Assembly (NCBI GenBank): GCA_003427395.1
Contig: BFEA01000030.1
Span: 664,119 to 691,389 of the forward strand
Direction: 5' to 3'
DNA: 27,271 nt
From: Chara braunii
Lineage: Eukaryota; Streptophyta; Charophyceae; Charales; Characeae
Shown here one piece after another: positions 7,871 to 18,489 of the stretch. Both the position numbers and the translations under genes were made by a program. Numbering within the stretch: position 1 is the stretch's first letter; each line of letters opens with the position of its first letter. Under the pieces are notes generated by a model, which saw only the letters and a program-made list of their open reading frames with translations, was not told where the DNA came from and did no database searches.

Positions 7871-9264
7871 CTGGCGGTGACTGTTTCAAGAGTGGTAGCG
7901 CCCTCAATCTGTCAGCCTTATTATGTCTGGCCTTGGTGAGTTTTCCAAACGGTAATGCACCATGCCCGTTCACTATTTTTTAATATAGACGACGTGCAAA
8001 AAATATTCTGCCTAAAACCGCATACATAGCGGCAGTGCGGAGTAGCAAGGCCAAAATAGCAACGCCTATTCAACATGCTCCACGAACGCAGCGGGACAAG
8101 ACAATACACACAGTTAGCTCGACACGGCGAATGGTAAATGCACCTCTTATTAGAGGACTACCTGGTGCTTTGGACCGGCCTCTTATCCAAAGAGTATGTC
8201 CTCTCAAAAGTCGAGATATGCCACATGTACCAATTCTGCAGTACCTACGATTACCCGGGTCCGAGTGATAAGAAAACCACCAAATAAGTGGGAACTAATT
8301 TAATGATCATTTACATTTCCACAGTGATGATTATTGTAACAACTCGGGGAAACAATAATACCTAAGTCCACAACAGTCGCAATTATGCAACAACATCTCC
8401 ATGGAAGCAAAGCCTTCATGTAAACCAATCATAAAACTCAAGGGCAACACACTTCGCTATTTGCTGAAATAACAATCACAAAGGCATAACGATGTATTGG
8501 TTGCTGATATGGCCTGATTCGTTCGAAGCCCTGCTAAGTCAGCAACGTCAAGCATATAAAATTTGTCCAATAGTGATCGTCAACCCAACAACATCTCCCA
8601 TGAGTAGGTCTAGCCTCAATGACCACGCAGGCTACTCAAGGTCCACAAGTCGGGTTACGGAAACACGGGCCGGAATGCAAAGATGCAGGCTAGTACGTTG
8701 CATGAGCAGCATGAGATCCCGACCTAAATGGTGATAATGGGGGCGGAGACCGACCGCCTTCCAGTGTGGGAGATTCGCTAACAATTTATTTATTTATTTC
8801 CCTTTTGTCTACCTTGCTGCGTACAAAGGAAAACGTCTGTTTGTGATCTGACCGAGTAAGAATCTGAATTTCTCCTCGATCTCCCCCCCTTCTACTATTT
8901 CACCCTTGTCCTCATTAATCCTCTCCCCCGCACCACATTTCCTCCTCCATTCCTACCGGATGCACCTGGATGCAAAACCCGTTCACATACAGTCGAGAGC
9001 AGTCAGAAGGCAACACATAAAACTCGATCTCAGCAGCGGCCGATCCGAATCACGCCTTACCGTAAACGATTGACCCCGACTACAACCATGAACTCTGTGA
9101 GCACCTCCATAACGCGCATTGAGGCCGTGATGGCGTGAAAAATGTTGGCCCTTCGCTCGTAGAGCGGGGTTCTATCATGATCATGGAAGGTGCGCGCATA
9201 GTCACGGGCAGTAGAGGTACATCCGTCGCCTAAGGGGAACGTGACTGCGACTGTGCACCCACCA
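7871..9264. other. Unassigned region, about 1.4 kb
   Basis: No gene, RNA or mobile element that I can support. Short open frames (for example 8035-8268 and 8492-8734) lack domains. It contains the hairpin pair at 8143-8192 and a TTTA run near 8785-8800. Confidence 0.35.
8143..8192. repeat. Two adjacent short hairpins
   Basis: CCTCT-TATT-AGAGG (8143-8156) is followed by CTTTGGA (8168-8174) pairing with TCCAAAG (8186-8192). All pairs are perfect. Similar in scale to the other hairpin clusters. Confidence 0.6.
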
Positions 9265-9312
9265 AATGTGCAAAATGAGAATGAATCTTCGCTTGAACAT
9301 GGTCAGATACAC
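9265..9312. repeat. Copy of a dispersed repeat also found at 27030-27077
   Basis: ATGTGCAAAATGAGAA, a TGAATCTT/AGAACTTT block, AACATGG-C-AGAT and CAC follow in the same order at 9265 and at 27030 with only a few changes. A weaker relic lies near 14115-14145, and inverted copies lie at 26867 and 26922. Confidence 0.6.
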
Positions 9313-9402
9313 ACGCTCCTCACTCCCACTACCGCCCAGTGCTGAGATTTAGAAAAAGACAGGCTATAGCGTGGCGAGGATCCCGGTGGCATACATAAAT
9401 GT

Positions 9403-9416
9403 GTGGCTATAGCCAC
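9403..9416. repeat. Perfect 14-bp palindrome
   Basis: GTGGCTATAGCCAC reads the same on both strands. GGCTATAGC also occurs at 9362-9370, about 40 bp upstream. It may be part of a SINE relic or an isolated palindrome. Confidence 0.6.
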
Positions 9417-9479
9417 TCCCCCGAAACATGCGGAATAAGTCAAGACTTCCGCTAAAAAACGGGAGAGTACGTCCCTATC

Positions 9480-9720
9480 TTCACGGCAAGATACATCAAT
9501 CTGCTCAGCCCGTTTTCTTGGTCACGTCCCTCACGGCTCTGCATGTGTCTCGCCCTCACCGAATTCGGTCGCCACATTAGGGTATACACGAACACAAGGG
9601 TGGTCTAGGCAAGTCAAGCACTGCTGTACGAGGCAGCACCGGCCTAATTGACGAAGGTAGGAATCAAACCACGAGGGGCTCTCAAACCATTGGCAGGAGA
9701 GATTCGACCATGGCGACTAA
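9480..9720 (-). mobile_element. Probable third, decayed SINE copy
   Basis: On the minus strand, CAATG, TTGA, CC and CG, then GGTTTGATTCCT (box B-like, 9660-9670), align in order with the head of SINE copy 1. A following TATACCCTAATG block resembles the TACCCCCTATG block of the other copies. The rest is too diverged to trust, and the left end is a guess. It could instead be an unrelated tRNA-like sequence. Confidence 0.35.
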
Positions 9721-10829
9721 GGAAATGGCAGCCAACGTCGAGACAATGGCCATTAATGAAAGAAAAAGCCTCGCAAATGGCGCAAAAGGTAACTACCACG
9801 AAGAACACGGGAATTACGATCGCCAACTTACCGAAGACCGCCAACTTACCGAAGCCAGCGAAGAAGGTGAGCATAATCACAATCATGTGTTATTCCGTAT
9901 CTCCCATCACATATGCAAAGCAAGACAAATTCTTCGTTAGAAAGTGGACAGGTACACAACGTATTCAAGCTTCCCTCCCCTCTTATTCGTGCAGCCCCTA
10001 ACTCCTACAACGGCCAAATTATTAGCCCAACACGGAAACTAGCCTCGCCATCACCCTCGCAACGTGTGAAAACCCCTGAAACGCATCTTCACTCGCCCGT
10101 TTCCGTCAAGAAACGGACGAGATAAAAGTTTCTCTTTCCCGACATATCCAGTTTCCCGTGTCCTCCGCGCATGCTGTCTTTATTCTACATCCTATTCTAC
10201 CAACTTTAGTACAAATCTGACTACATATTTGGGGTCGGCAGCCCCAAAAATGCCAAGTCCCGTCCCTCACTTGCCCGATTCCACTCCGAAATGGATGAGG
10301 TATGAGTTATTTGCCATGCCATATCTCACTCCTCTCCTTCGTCTTCACCTTTCCCGTCTTCGTCCTCTCTACCATCGAATCCTCCTTGTAACCTCCGAGC
10401 TCAAGTGTCCTCCTACCAGTCGGTCCAACAAACTTCAAATATTGAAAGTTCCAATTACCCGTGGCCTGTTGGATCACGGCTTATTATGGCCGAGCCTGTA
10501 AAATGTGCTCTCAACCTCTCCACTTTGAACTAACCAAATTCCCCTTTTCTGCACATGAGCCCGACCAGGCCCTCTGCCTACATGCATTAGGACTGACCAC
10601 GGCTTATGTGACTGAGGGCACACTCCTCTGAGACCAACCGAGACAACCCAGACTTAACTTATCCCGTCCCCCCGATTGCATCTGGACTCAAACTTCAGCC
10701 TGTATTTCAGCAGTCCGTGGGTGTACCAACTGAGCCAGGTCAGCTGGTTCTTTTCCTGGCCAGCCCCGGTACTAGACGCAGGGGTCACCACAACCCCCCT
10801 CTCGCCGTGCATGGTCTCACAGCTGCGCA
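9721..10829. other. Unassigned region, about 1.1 kb
   Basis: A plus-strand frame from about 9648/9710 to 10001 encodes a short polar peptide with no recognised domain. It overlaps the 18-bp duplication at 9821-9854. Downstream (10130-10480) the strand is pyrimidine-rich. I see no supported gene. Confidence 0.35.
9821..9854. repeat. 18-bp tandem duplication
   Basis: CGCCAACTTACCGAAG occurs at 9821 and again at 9839, an in-frame six-codon repeat in a short open frame. Confidence 0.8.
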
Positions 10830-11036
10830 GTAAGACTGTTCCACAGCTCCAGCTATAGCGAGAGAAAGGGAACCTGCTACTCAGCGGGCCTGGCTAGTCT
10901 CCCGCCCTATACCTAGCTCCGATGGACAATTTGCAGCGGTCTCGCTGCGGGCCTCCACGGACATTCCCTGTCGCATCGCCTTGCTCAGCCATAGTTCACC
11001 ATCTTTCGGTCCTACCGGGAATGCTCACACTGCAAC

Positions 11037-11065
11037 CCCAAATCTGCAAAATATGCAGATTTGGG
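11037..11065. repeat. Perfect 12-bp hairpin in repeat unit 1
   Basis: CCCAAATCTGCA (11037-11048) pairs with TGCAGATTTGGG (11054-11065) around AAATA. The equivalent in unit 2 (14944-14973) still pairs as CAGATC/GATCTG. An A-to-G change on one arm is matched by T-to-C on the other. Confidence 0.8.
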
Positions 11066-11239
11066 ACAGACCAATTCGAGGTTTTGGGCATGGTTCATGT
11101 CACACTGCTGTACCTTTTCAGATGGGACAAAGCCCTGATCATTTGCAGCATTGGCGAGATGGGCCTTAGCTGGTCACATGGTGCCATCCACAAGTTGTGC
11201 AAGAACTCTTGTGAAAAGCTTTTCACCAATCCTCGAAGA

Positions 11240-11240
<1 letters not shown>

Positions 11241-11274
<34 letters not shown>
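11241..11274 (+). repeat. Uninterrupted A tract (34 bases)
   Basis: Thirty-four A residues lie inside repeat unit 1 and are absent from unit 2. They may be the 3' tail of a retroposed insertion whose body I cannot delimit, or simple expansion. There is no recognisable transcript immediately upstream. Confidence 0.9.
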
Positions 11275-11279
<5 letters not shown>

Positions 11280-12464
11280 AAATAGAGCATTTGCGGTCAC
11301 CTCCAGTAGTGGTCGTAATTCCCTTGGCCCCGTGGCGCCACAGGCCGTTGACAAATAGGCACACAAATGGTACATCCGGGACTTCGGCACAATCTGTATG
11401 ACCAATCTTCTAGCGGGCCTCAACGCTGGTTCCAAAACTAGCACCGACACTGGCCCCATCGACATGCCTACACTCAGTTCCCACAACAATCGTGGTTGGC
11501 AGATGGTGCACCCGCGGAGAGGCACCCGATACTCAACTTTTCTTCCCTCTTGTGGGCCAGTCACCCACCGACTCACATGCACGTTAAACTTATCGGCTCG
11601 TGCTTCAACATGGGCAGAATAGAGGAGTTTCGCCATCATCCCGAATACGCAGGGGCCCAAATGGGCCCGCCGAAGAGAAGCCCGTGCTCAAGGTCCTCGA
11701 CTGCTGTGACGACCACTTCACGGGGATGGCAACCGCTGGCCCCTGCAGTCCATGCTGGCTGACACCCCGCAACAATCCTTAGTACCGATGCTAGTGCCGC
11801 GTCCCAGAGACAGGACCGACAACTAAAATAACTAAGAAAAATAAAAAAGAAAATAAGAACAAACATGTGTAGACCGAGAATCGGTGCTTTGGGGAGGGAG
11901 ACCATCGGCGCCCCCTCTCAGTTCCGTCAACCGGGCCCACGGATGGGCCGACAACAAAACCAAAGGGGATAGCCCCACCGGGCCCTCAACCTCTCAACAT
12001 CTTCAACCGCTCCAATGCTCCATCGTCGTCGGTCGTCGTCCTTGATCCCTGTACCTCCGCTTTGAAAATCCAATGTCGTAACCAATAGTGCTACTGCCCA
12101 AGGTTGGCATTGACACTACTGGAAACCCATATGAAAGGGTTCCGCCTGCTGCACGGTTGCACTGAAACGCCCAAAGCCAACGCCTTGACCTACCGGTTAG
12201 CCCACGACCGTCAAGCCACGCATACCGTGCGACGGACCTGCTCACTTCTATTCCTTCGCACACTCCAAGTACTACCCAGAGCAACACTACTCCTGATGTC
12301 GTCTTCTGTATGAGCGCACTCACGTACGTCACGGTCAAAACAACAGGGAAGATCACCCTAGTCCTAGTTTAATCAAAGTCAATATTGTGTCGGTGGAAAC
12401 ACTGACTCTATAACATAAAAATAAGAATCATCACTCGCGCCTCAAAACTGCGTGCCCACACACT

Positions 12465-12520
12465 CTCTACTCCTAGTCAACCACTCAGTCATCTCTACTC
12501 ATAGTCAACCACTGAGTCAG
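12465..12520. repeat. 28-bp tandem duplication
   Basis: CTCTACTC-TAGTCAACCACT is repeated with period 28 (12465 and 12493). One copy ends ACTCAGT and the other ACTGAGT. The two are reverse complements, so the direct duplicate can also fold. Confidence 0.75.
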
Positions 12521-12601
12521 CGTGAACAAAATGCAACTGCACTTGCACGGTGTACTCAAAAGTTTAACAAAACTTATTTTCTACCACTTACAAAAACCAG
12601 G

Positions 12602-12627
12602 GCGGATACCCTTGTAAGGGTATTCGC
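12602..12627. repeat. Terminal hairpin of repeat unit 1
   Basis: GCGGATACCC pairs with GGGTATTCGC (one mismatch) around TTGTAA. The same hairpin ends unit 2 at 16633-16654, where the pairing is perfect. Confidence 0.85.
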
Positions 12628-12692
12628 GCCAACACCGTGACACTCCAACCTCTGACTAGTACGCTGTCTCGCAGCCCAAAAAGGTTGCCTTC

Positions 12693-12732
12693 GAATAGAG
12701 CACACCTCTTGCACACCTCCTGTGCTCTATTC
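12693..12732. repeat. Perfect 12-bp hairpin
   Basis: GAATAGAGCACA (12693-12704) pairs with TGTGCTCTATTC (12721-12732) around a 16-nt loop. It has no known role and no run of T to suggest termination. Confidence 0.85.
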
Positions 12733-13594
12733 CAATTGCAGACGAGACACAATGTTATACAACAAAACACAATTCCTAGAGCAAAACCACATTGCCGGTG
12801 TACAGCAAAACCCCAATGCCACGCAGCAAACACTCAGTGGAATCCACAGTATTCACTGCAGGTACATAGTATAAGCATGCCTGTTCGCAATGGTGACTCA
12901 ATGTCTGCGCAACAGTGGACACCGGGGCAATTTCCCTGCTGTAGAAGCACCGTAATCCCCCATTTGCTGCACGAAAAATACAGCATCAATCATAAGTCCG
13001 ATCGAGAAGGACAACAATACCACTGCAGCAGCGCCTCGTAGCATATCAACAGTAGTCTGAGACATCAGTGACACTTCCATGGTACAGCAACTGCTGGTAG
13101 CACCAGCAGCAGTCACTTGAAATCAGACTGCCGACAATAGCGCTCCTGTCTCGACAGCCGATACCCTGAGCTCGTACACCCGCGGCCCACCACTCGAGCG
13201 AAGGGTACCAACACACCATCAGACTCTTCGTGGATCAGAATTACGTCATAGTGGTCGCCCCTTTGTCTTCAAGTCCACGTCTGAACCCCAACAGTTTCAA
13301 GCCCGCATCAGCTGAGCAGCCTACCAACGTACCGTCGGGAGGGAGTCTTCTGCTAGTAACATAAAGAGATACATATCGGATGGAAAATCCCGCTGCGATT
13401 ATGAAATATGCTAACTATCAGGTCTTAGTGTCACCATACATGAGAGAGAGATAAGGAGAGGTTGCTTCCACCGATAGGATGCACAAACGAATCTGCCGCT
13501 AAAAGCCTGGACAGATAACACTGCTAAACCCCTGCTTCGAGTTGGCCGTGCCTCTTAACATTACAATTCAGCTTCTTGATTTTAAGGTAGGTGT

Positions 13595-13597
<3 letters not shown>
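12733..13597. other. Unassigned region between the 1.8-kb repeats
   Basis: A plus-strand frame (about 12637-13041) has no recognisable domain. CAGCA-rich words recur, and an 8-bp hairpin lies at 13091-13109. No supported gene. Confidence 0.35.
13091..13109. repeat. Perfect 8-bp hairpin
   Basis: CTGCTGGT pairs with ACCAGCAG around AGC. Confidence 0.75.

Positions 13598-13653
<56 letters not shown>
13598..13653. repeat. (CT)n microsatellite
   Basis: About 28 uninterrupted CT dinucleotides between the two 1.8-kb repeats. Confidence 0.97.
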
Positions 13654-13655
<2 letters not shown>

Positions 13656-14789
13656 TCGCATATACTTCGCCCTTTACCTCTACTACTAACAACTGACAGA
13701 CGCACCTTCTCCTAAAAATCAACTACGTGCATCGATCGGCCATGTGACCCAGCTGGCGACGCGGGCGAATGCGAATCGGATAGCCCCTTAGGCCTTGACA
13801 ATAAAGAGGGAACACCTAGATGATAACGATGAAGAAGGCGCTTTGATCCCGATGACAAAGAAACGCTACTTCGTCAAGGCTGATAGGGGTGATCCCACTA
13901 AGGGCTGCAATCAATCGAACACGGCGATGAGTGCGGCTATCAACATGGTTACCAGCAAAACGAGGATTTTCATTCAAGCACTACTTTGGCAATGGCGGCT
14001 ATGCGAATGAGCATTTCGATAAAGCATACCGAAATCGGGATCATGACCGTGACTACAAACGGGACGCGCGACTATAGGCCTCGTCCCGCTACTCGTAAAG
14101 AAAGAAATACAGTATAAGAATGAATCTTATAGTAGAACATGGGAAAATACATGGTCGTATTTCGAAAGGTTTCAAAATAATCACGCAACCTCCTCACCTC
14201 GTACCGGTTAACTCGTTACTCCGATTGGATATCCGACGCGGCCAATCAATCTAGATCGATCAAAAAAACCTTCGTTTAGTATTTTTGTTTGCCCAAAACG
14301 ACCGACAAACGACTGAGCAATCCCATTTTTACTCCTCTTCGCTCCTCCTCCTTCCCTCTCGACTTCCTATGCGCACCCCTTTTCTTTTATTCCTCTCCTT
14401 CTGCTGATTCTCTCCTGAATCTAACAACACCACCTGGTTCGCGCTACCTCAAAACCCCAGGTTATCACCTTCCCCTCCCCAATTTCGTCAAGAAATGAGC
14501 ACGGCGTAGCTTTTTTCTCCGCCATAGCTTCTAGCTTCGACGTTGTCTTCTCCCCTTTTCTTCGAACGTACCTGGCCCGAAACCGCGTCCAGGTTCCTTC
14601 TTCTTTCGTTGCTATCTCCGCTGTTTCCGTTCTGGTTCTGCTGCGCTCTCCTGCGCTCTCTCTCTCTACTATAATCCTTCCTTCCTCTCCTTCTACACTA
14701 TCACTTTTTTCCTCCTACACAACCGCGTTCGTTCTATTGCTCATGCCCCGACAGCTTCGCATCCCTCTCGTTTTTCCTCTGTTTGCAGC
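13654..14789. other. Unassigned region with short polar frame and pyrimidine-rich stretch
   Basis: A frame at 13795-14010 gives a 71-residue polar peptide that matches no family I recognise. It could be a fragment of an older transposon gene. From about 14320 to 14720 the plus strand is strongly pyrimidine-rich (CTCCTTC words), like some transcript leaders, but no gene starts there. A weak copy of the 9265/27030 repeat lies near 14115-14145. Confidence 0.35.
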
Positions 14790-15263
14790 GCACGGTCCGA
14801 CAATCCCGTGAGAAAAACTTCGGAGGAAGTCTTTCGGCCCCTATACCTCGTTCCGACGACCGATTTTGCACGTCTGTGTGGCTGCGTGCCTCCACCAGAG
14901 TTTTCTCTGGACTCGCCCTGCTCAGGGCATGCTCACACTGTGACCTCAGATCCGCGAAGTATGCAGATCTGGGATTCACAGATTTGAGGTTCTTGGGTAT
15001 GGTTCGGGTTACACTGTTGTACCTCAGATGGAACAGGGCCCTGGCCGTATGCAGTAGTGGCTATTTGGTACTTCGCTGGTCCCACGGCGCGCGCCGGGGC
15101 GTGCGGCCTATGCTCAGTCATTGTGGCAGTCTCGTCGTTGTGACGAGTAGGAGGGCATGGGGCCTGCAACAAAGCCTGCAGCGTGAGCCCACGTGAAGCA
15201 GGTCCCGATGCAAATCTTGGTGATAGTAGCAAATATTCAAATGGAAACCTTGAAGACCGTAGT

Positions 15264-15313
15264 GGAGAAGGGTTCCATGTGCACAACTGGAGAAGGGTTC
15301 CATGGGCACAACT
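15264..15313. repeat. 25-bp tandem duplication
   Basis: GAGAAGGGTTCCATG-G-CACAACTG occurs twice in tandem with one difference (TG versus GG). Confidence 0.85.
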
Positions 15314-15470
15314 GTGCACACAGCACCGCTGCAGATCTCCCCACAGTGTCCTTGGCCACTCCGCCCAGGCACCGTGACAGCTCGCCTCTCTCGGGTGCGA
15401 ACGGCATGCTCACACTCAAGCCTCTCATAGCAGATCGTGTTTGGCGGATGGTGCACCCGCGGAATGCCCC

Positions 15471-15992
15471 CGCCACTTCGTTTTTTTCCACCTCTTGGGT
15501 TAATCACCCGCCCGCTCGCATGCATGTTGAACTCCTCTGCCCGTGTTCCAACAGTTCATGGGTGTATCAATTGAACTACTCCCGCTGGTCCCCGCAAACA
15601 ACCATGGTACTAACACCAGTGCCGTATCCCTGAAATGGGACCCCCGCCACTTCGNTTTTTTCCACCTCTTGGGTTAATCACCCGCCCGCTCGCATGCATG
15701 TTGAACTCCTCTGCCCGTGTTCCAACAGTTCATGGGTGTATCAATTGAACTACTCCCGCTGGTCCCCGCAAACAACCATGGTACTAACACCAGTGCCGTA
15801 TCCCTGAAATGGGACCCCCGCCACTTCGNTTTTTTCCACCTCTTGGGTTAATCACCCGCCCGCTCGCATGCATGTTGAACTCCTCTGCCCGTGTTCCAAC
15901 AGTTCATGGGTGTATCAATTGAACTACTCCCGCTGGTCCCCGCAAACAACCATGGTACCAACACCAGTGCCGTATCCCTGAAATGGGACCGG
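15471..15992. repeat. 174-bp tandem triplication with ambiguous bases
   Basis: Copies start at 15471, 15645 and 15819, exactly 174 bp apart, and are nearly identical (one copy has ACCAACACC for ACTAACACC). The second and third copies each carry an N at the same internal position (15655 and 15829), inside a T run. This is either a very recent tandem expansion or an assembly artefact. Confidence 0.9.
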
Positions 15993-16632
15993 CAAAAAAA
16001 TAAAAATATGAACATCAAGAACCAGTTCTTCGGGGAAGGGAGACCGTCAGTGCCCATCTCAGTTCCGTCGACCTGGCCCACGGATGGGTCGGCACGAAAA
16101 TCAAGGGGGATAGCCCTACTACACCCTCAATCCCCTTGGCATCTTCAACCGCTCCAATGCCTCACCTCTACCTTCGCCGGCCTTGATCCCGGTACCTATG
16201 CTTTGAAAGTCCACTATCATAACCAATAATGCTATGGCCAAGGGTGACGGTGGTATTAGCGGAAAGCCTTATGAACACGTCCGGCCGTCCGCACGGTCCC
16301 ACAAAAAGAACCCCAAAGGCTGCACTTTTGGCCTATTGGTCGGATCTCTGGCTACAAAAACCGGTGTCTTTCTATTGTGTGGTGTCGGGCTTCACGCACG
16401 GCCCGCACTTACTCGTCACCAACTGTGCTAACCCCATTTTTACCGAACCTTATCTAGTATAGGAAAAGTCACCGGCACCTTAAATTAGTGCGTCCACACA
16501 CCCTCTAATCTCACCTCGCACACCCCACCGTTCAGCTACAATAAGTCGAGCGTGGGTCGTGTGATACTTACATAAATCCTGACCTCTGATATCGCCTCAG
16601 GTGTCACTTGTGCGAAGTGCAAACATACGCAC

Positions 16633-16654
16633 GAATACCCTTGTAAGGGTATTC
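16633..16654. repeat. Terminal hairpin of repeat unit 2
   Basis: GAATACCCTT and AAGGGTATTC pair perfectly around the central GT, conserved with 12602-12627. Confidence 0.85.
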
Positions 16655-18364
16655 ACTCCGACAACGGAAAGTGGCACGGCATAATTTTTTTTGGATTAGG
16701 TGTCAACAGGTTCCCGTGACTGCCTTGGTGCCTCTCCAGGAGGCGGTGGAAGATGCTTTCCGCAAGGTGGTTAAGGAGTTTCCGACATACAAAGATCAAA
16801 CCTCCCCTGACCTAGTCAACATCCGGTTCGGTTTGGAATCAACAGCGAGACTACGGTACAAAAGATATTTAGTAGTCAATCTTGGCTTAGATGGCTATGT
16901 CGACATAGAGGTCGTTTGTGCCATCACGCCTTGGTGTCCACAATGCACGCAACACTTTCATGCAGGAGGTGATCTTGAGTGTCCGAAGAAGAAGGGTACC
17001 TCATATGCAGACAAAGTGAAAGGGAAAGGGTCGGATTGAAACCCTGTTGCAAATGAAAAAGGGAAGAGAGGAAAGGAAAACGGAAAGGAAAACGCCCCTG
17101 CAAAACCTTCCACGCCAAGGCCAATCGATCCGGTGGACGGAGGGGAGGGGGGTAGGAAAGACTTGGGAAAGAAGGACGAAGGGGAACCCTCAACAGTGGT
17201 ACAGACCCAGGTGGGGGACACACTACTGCCAGATGTAGCAGGCCATGCTTCGGGTCCAGGAACAGACCCGAACATGGAGGTAGACGGAGAGGGTGGGTTG
17301 AATAAAGATGAAGGAGTGAAGAGTCGGACATAGAAAGCGGGTGTTGGAGGAGATAAAATTGATAAGATGGAGGAAGACATTCTGGCACGTCGGGAGAAAA
17401 GAAAAAGGGAAGAGGAGGAAGAAACATCAGGGGGTCTGAGTAACAAAGAGTTATCAGATGATGGTACAAATGAAGAGAAGGAAGGGGAGAGGAAGAAAAG
17501 GGGGATCTCTCAGAAGAAAACTTGATCCAAAGTGAGGACTCACTGTCCCTGAGTGAAGGGAGTGAGGAGGAGGAGGAAGAGGAGGAAGAGGAGGAAGAAG
17601 CAACGATAGGCCTGATGGCTTTAACGGATTTCCAAGAGGATCCCAAAGTCTACGAAAAAGGGGCGTACTACATAGAAACCTCATTGAATCACGAAGAATT
17701 GACGTCCAAGTCCGAAAACGAAAACTCATCGTCAGACGCTGATTTCACAGACTATCATGAGGTAATAGTTATATCCGATAAAGAGGAAGCCACAGGCTTG
17801 ACACCGGTCTGAGGAATGCAACCCAGAGGTAAATCGCCAACAAAAAAAATCAAGGTCACAGTGAAAAAAAAGAAGAATAGTTCAAGAACGGAACGAAGTC
17901 TGCCTCCAGATTTGATCAAGCATCAAATTAAAGAAAAGGAGAAAAATACTTGCTCGGTGAAATAGTTGTCCTTTGCGTCACTCATGCAAACAATCTCCCG
18001 GTCAGATAAGGCAAAGGCAGCAACGAAAGAACTCAATGTTCCGTTGATTTGTACCATGTTACCAAATGGCCCCATGGTACTGACCAAAATATATACTAAT
18101 GAATCTCAATTTTTACTGACAATTTCCTCAAACGGATTCTTAAGAGACACGAAACTGATGAAGGAGATTAGGACCAATGTCCTGACGGTTTGCTTTAGCA
18201 GCTCTATTATCTTGGAACCGAAAAACCTCTTGGTCCTTCACAGTCCTCATAGGAGAAACAGATGCAATTCAGAGTCTGCGAAACCGACAAATCCATTTGA
18301 CCCACTGTCACATTTCTTGGATGTGGAAACTTACACGTTAAAAAATATTCAGATCTTGGGTTAA
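16646..18364 (+). pseudogene. LINE ORF1 (RNA-binding/nucleocapsid-like protein), broken
   Basis: ORF1 proteins of LINEs bind the element RNA and act as chaperones in the ribonucleoprotein particle. Here the first segment (to the stop at 17037) ends in a C-x2-C-x4-H-x6-C zinc-knuckle-like motif (about 16935-16985), followed by SYADKVKGKG. The spacing differs slightly from the usual C-x2-C-x4-H-x4-C. The same frame continues past TGA (17037-17039) through a Lys/Glu-rich stretch to stops at 17331 and near 17523. A frameshift near 17470-17500 then moves to the frame holding a run of about 12 glutamates (17560-17600). After further stops (17810, 17963) this frame continues with a Lys-rich, nuclear-localisation-like stretch (near 17850-17880) and a roughly 130-residue C-terminal part that I do not recognise (to 18364). 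No confident start codon is visible. A stop at 16643 limits the left end. Minus-strand frames here are shadows of the purine bias. Confidence 0.7.
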
Positions 18365-18489
18365 GTGACCGCGAACGTAAATGTAGAATGGATCGCACAA
18401 TCGAATTTGACTGATATCTTGTCCTAAGTGGCTTCTACCGAATCCCTCTAAGTGAATCTTCGCTCACCCTCGACGTCGGAGGAAAAACC

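Larger units (their letters stand above)
10830..12640. repeat. 1.8-kb repeat unit 1 (paired with 14790-16665)
   Basis: Blocks align in the same order with 14790-16665: CTATACCT, GGCATGGTTC-type text near 11090 matching 15000, GATGGTGCACCCGCGGA (11503 and 15448), CTCAGTTCCGTC, GGCCCACGGATGGG, CATCTTCAACCGCTCCAATG, CTTTGAAA and a terminal hairpin. Similarity is roughly 70-75 percent in the best parts, and the middle is diverged. The left end is uncertain. About 2.1 kb separates the two units. They might be old LTRs of a non-autonomous element, but I see no clear TG/CA ends, primer-binding site or gag-pol. They could equally be two insertions or a segmental duplication. Confidence 0.65.
14790..16665. 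repeat. 1.8-kb repeat unit 2 (paired with 10830-12640)
   Basis: Same order of blocks as unit 1, from about 14790 to the terminal hairpin at 16633-16654, after which similarity ends near CTCCGACAACGG. It contains extra internal duplications: a 25-bp one at about 15264-15313 (GAGAAGGGTTCCATG twice) and a 174-bp triplication at 15471-15992. It abuts the start of the LINE, so it could be part of that element's 5' region. However, unit 1 is not followed by LINE sequence, which argues against this. Confidence 0.65.

Noticed and set aside
13795-14010. A small protein gene
   Set aside because: The 71-residue frame has no recognisable domain, no clear start (it relies on a non-ATG codon) and no partner nearby.
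10830-16665. A complete LTR retrotransposon
   Set aside because: No gag-pol, primer-binding site, polypurine tract or clear TG/CA termini were seen, so only a repeat pair is called.
16924-17646. A 240-residue minus-strand frame rich in Ser, Pro and Leu
   Set aside because: It is the complement of the charged, purine-rich part of LINE ORF1. The low-complexity Ser run mirrors the Glu run.
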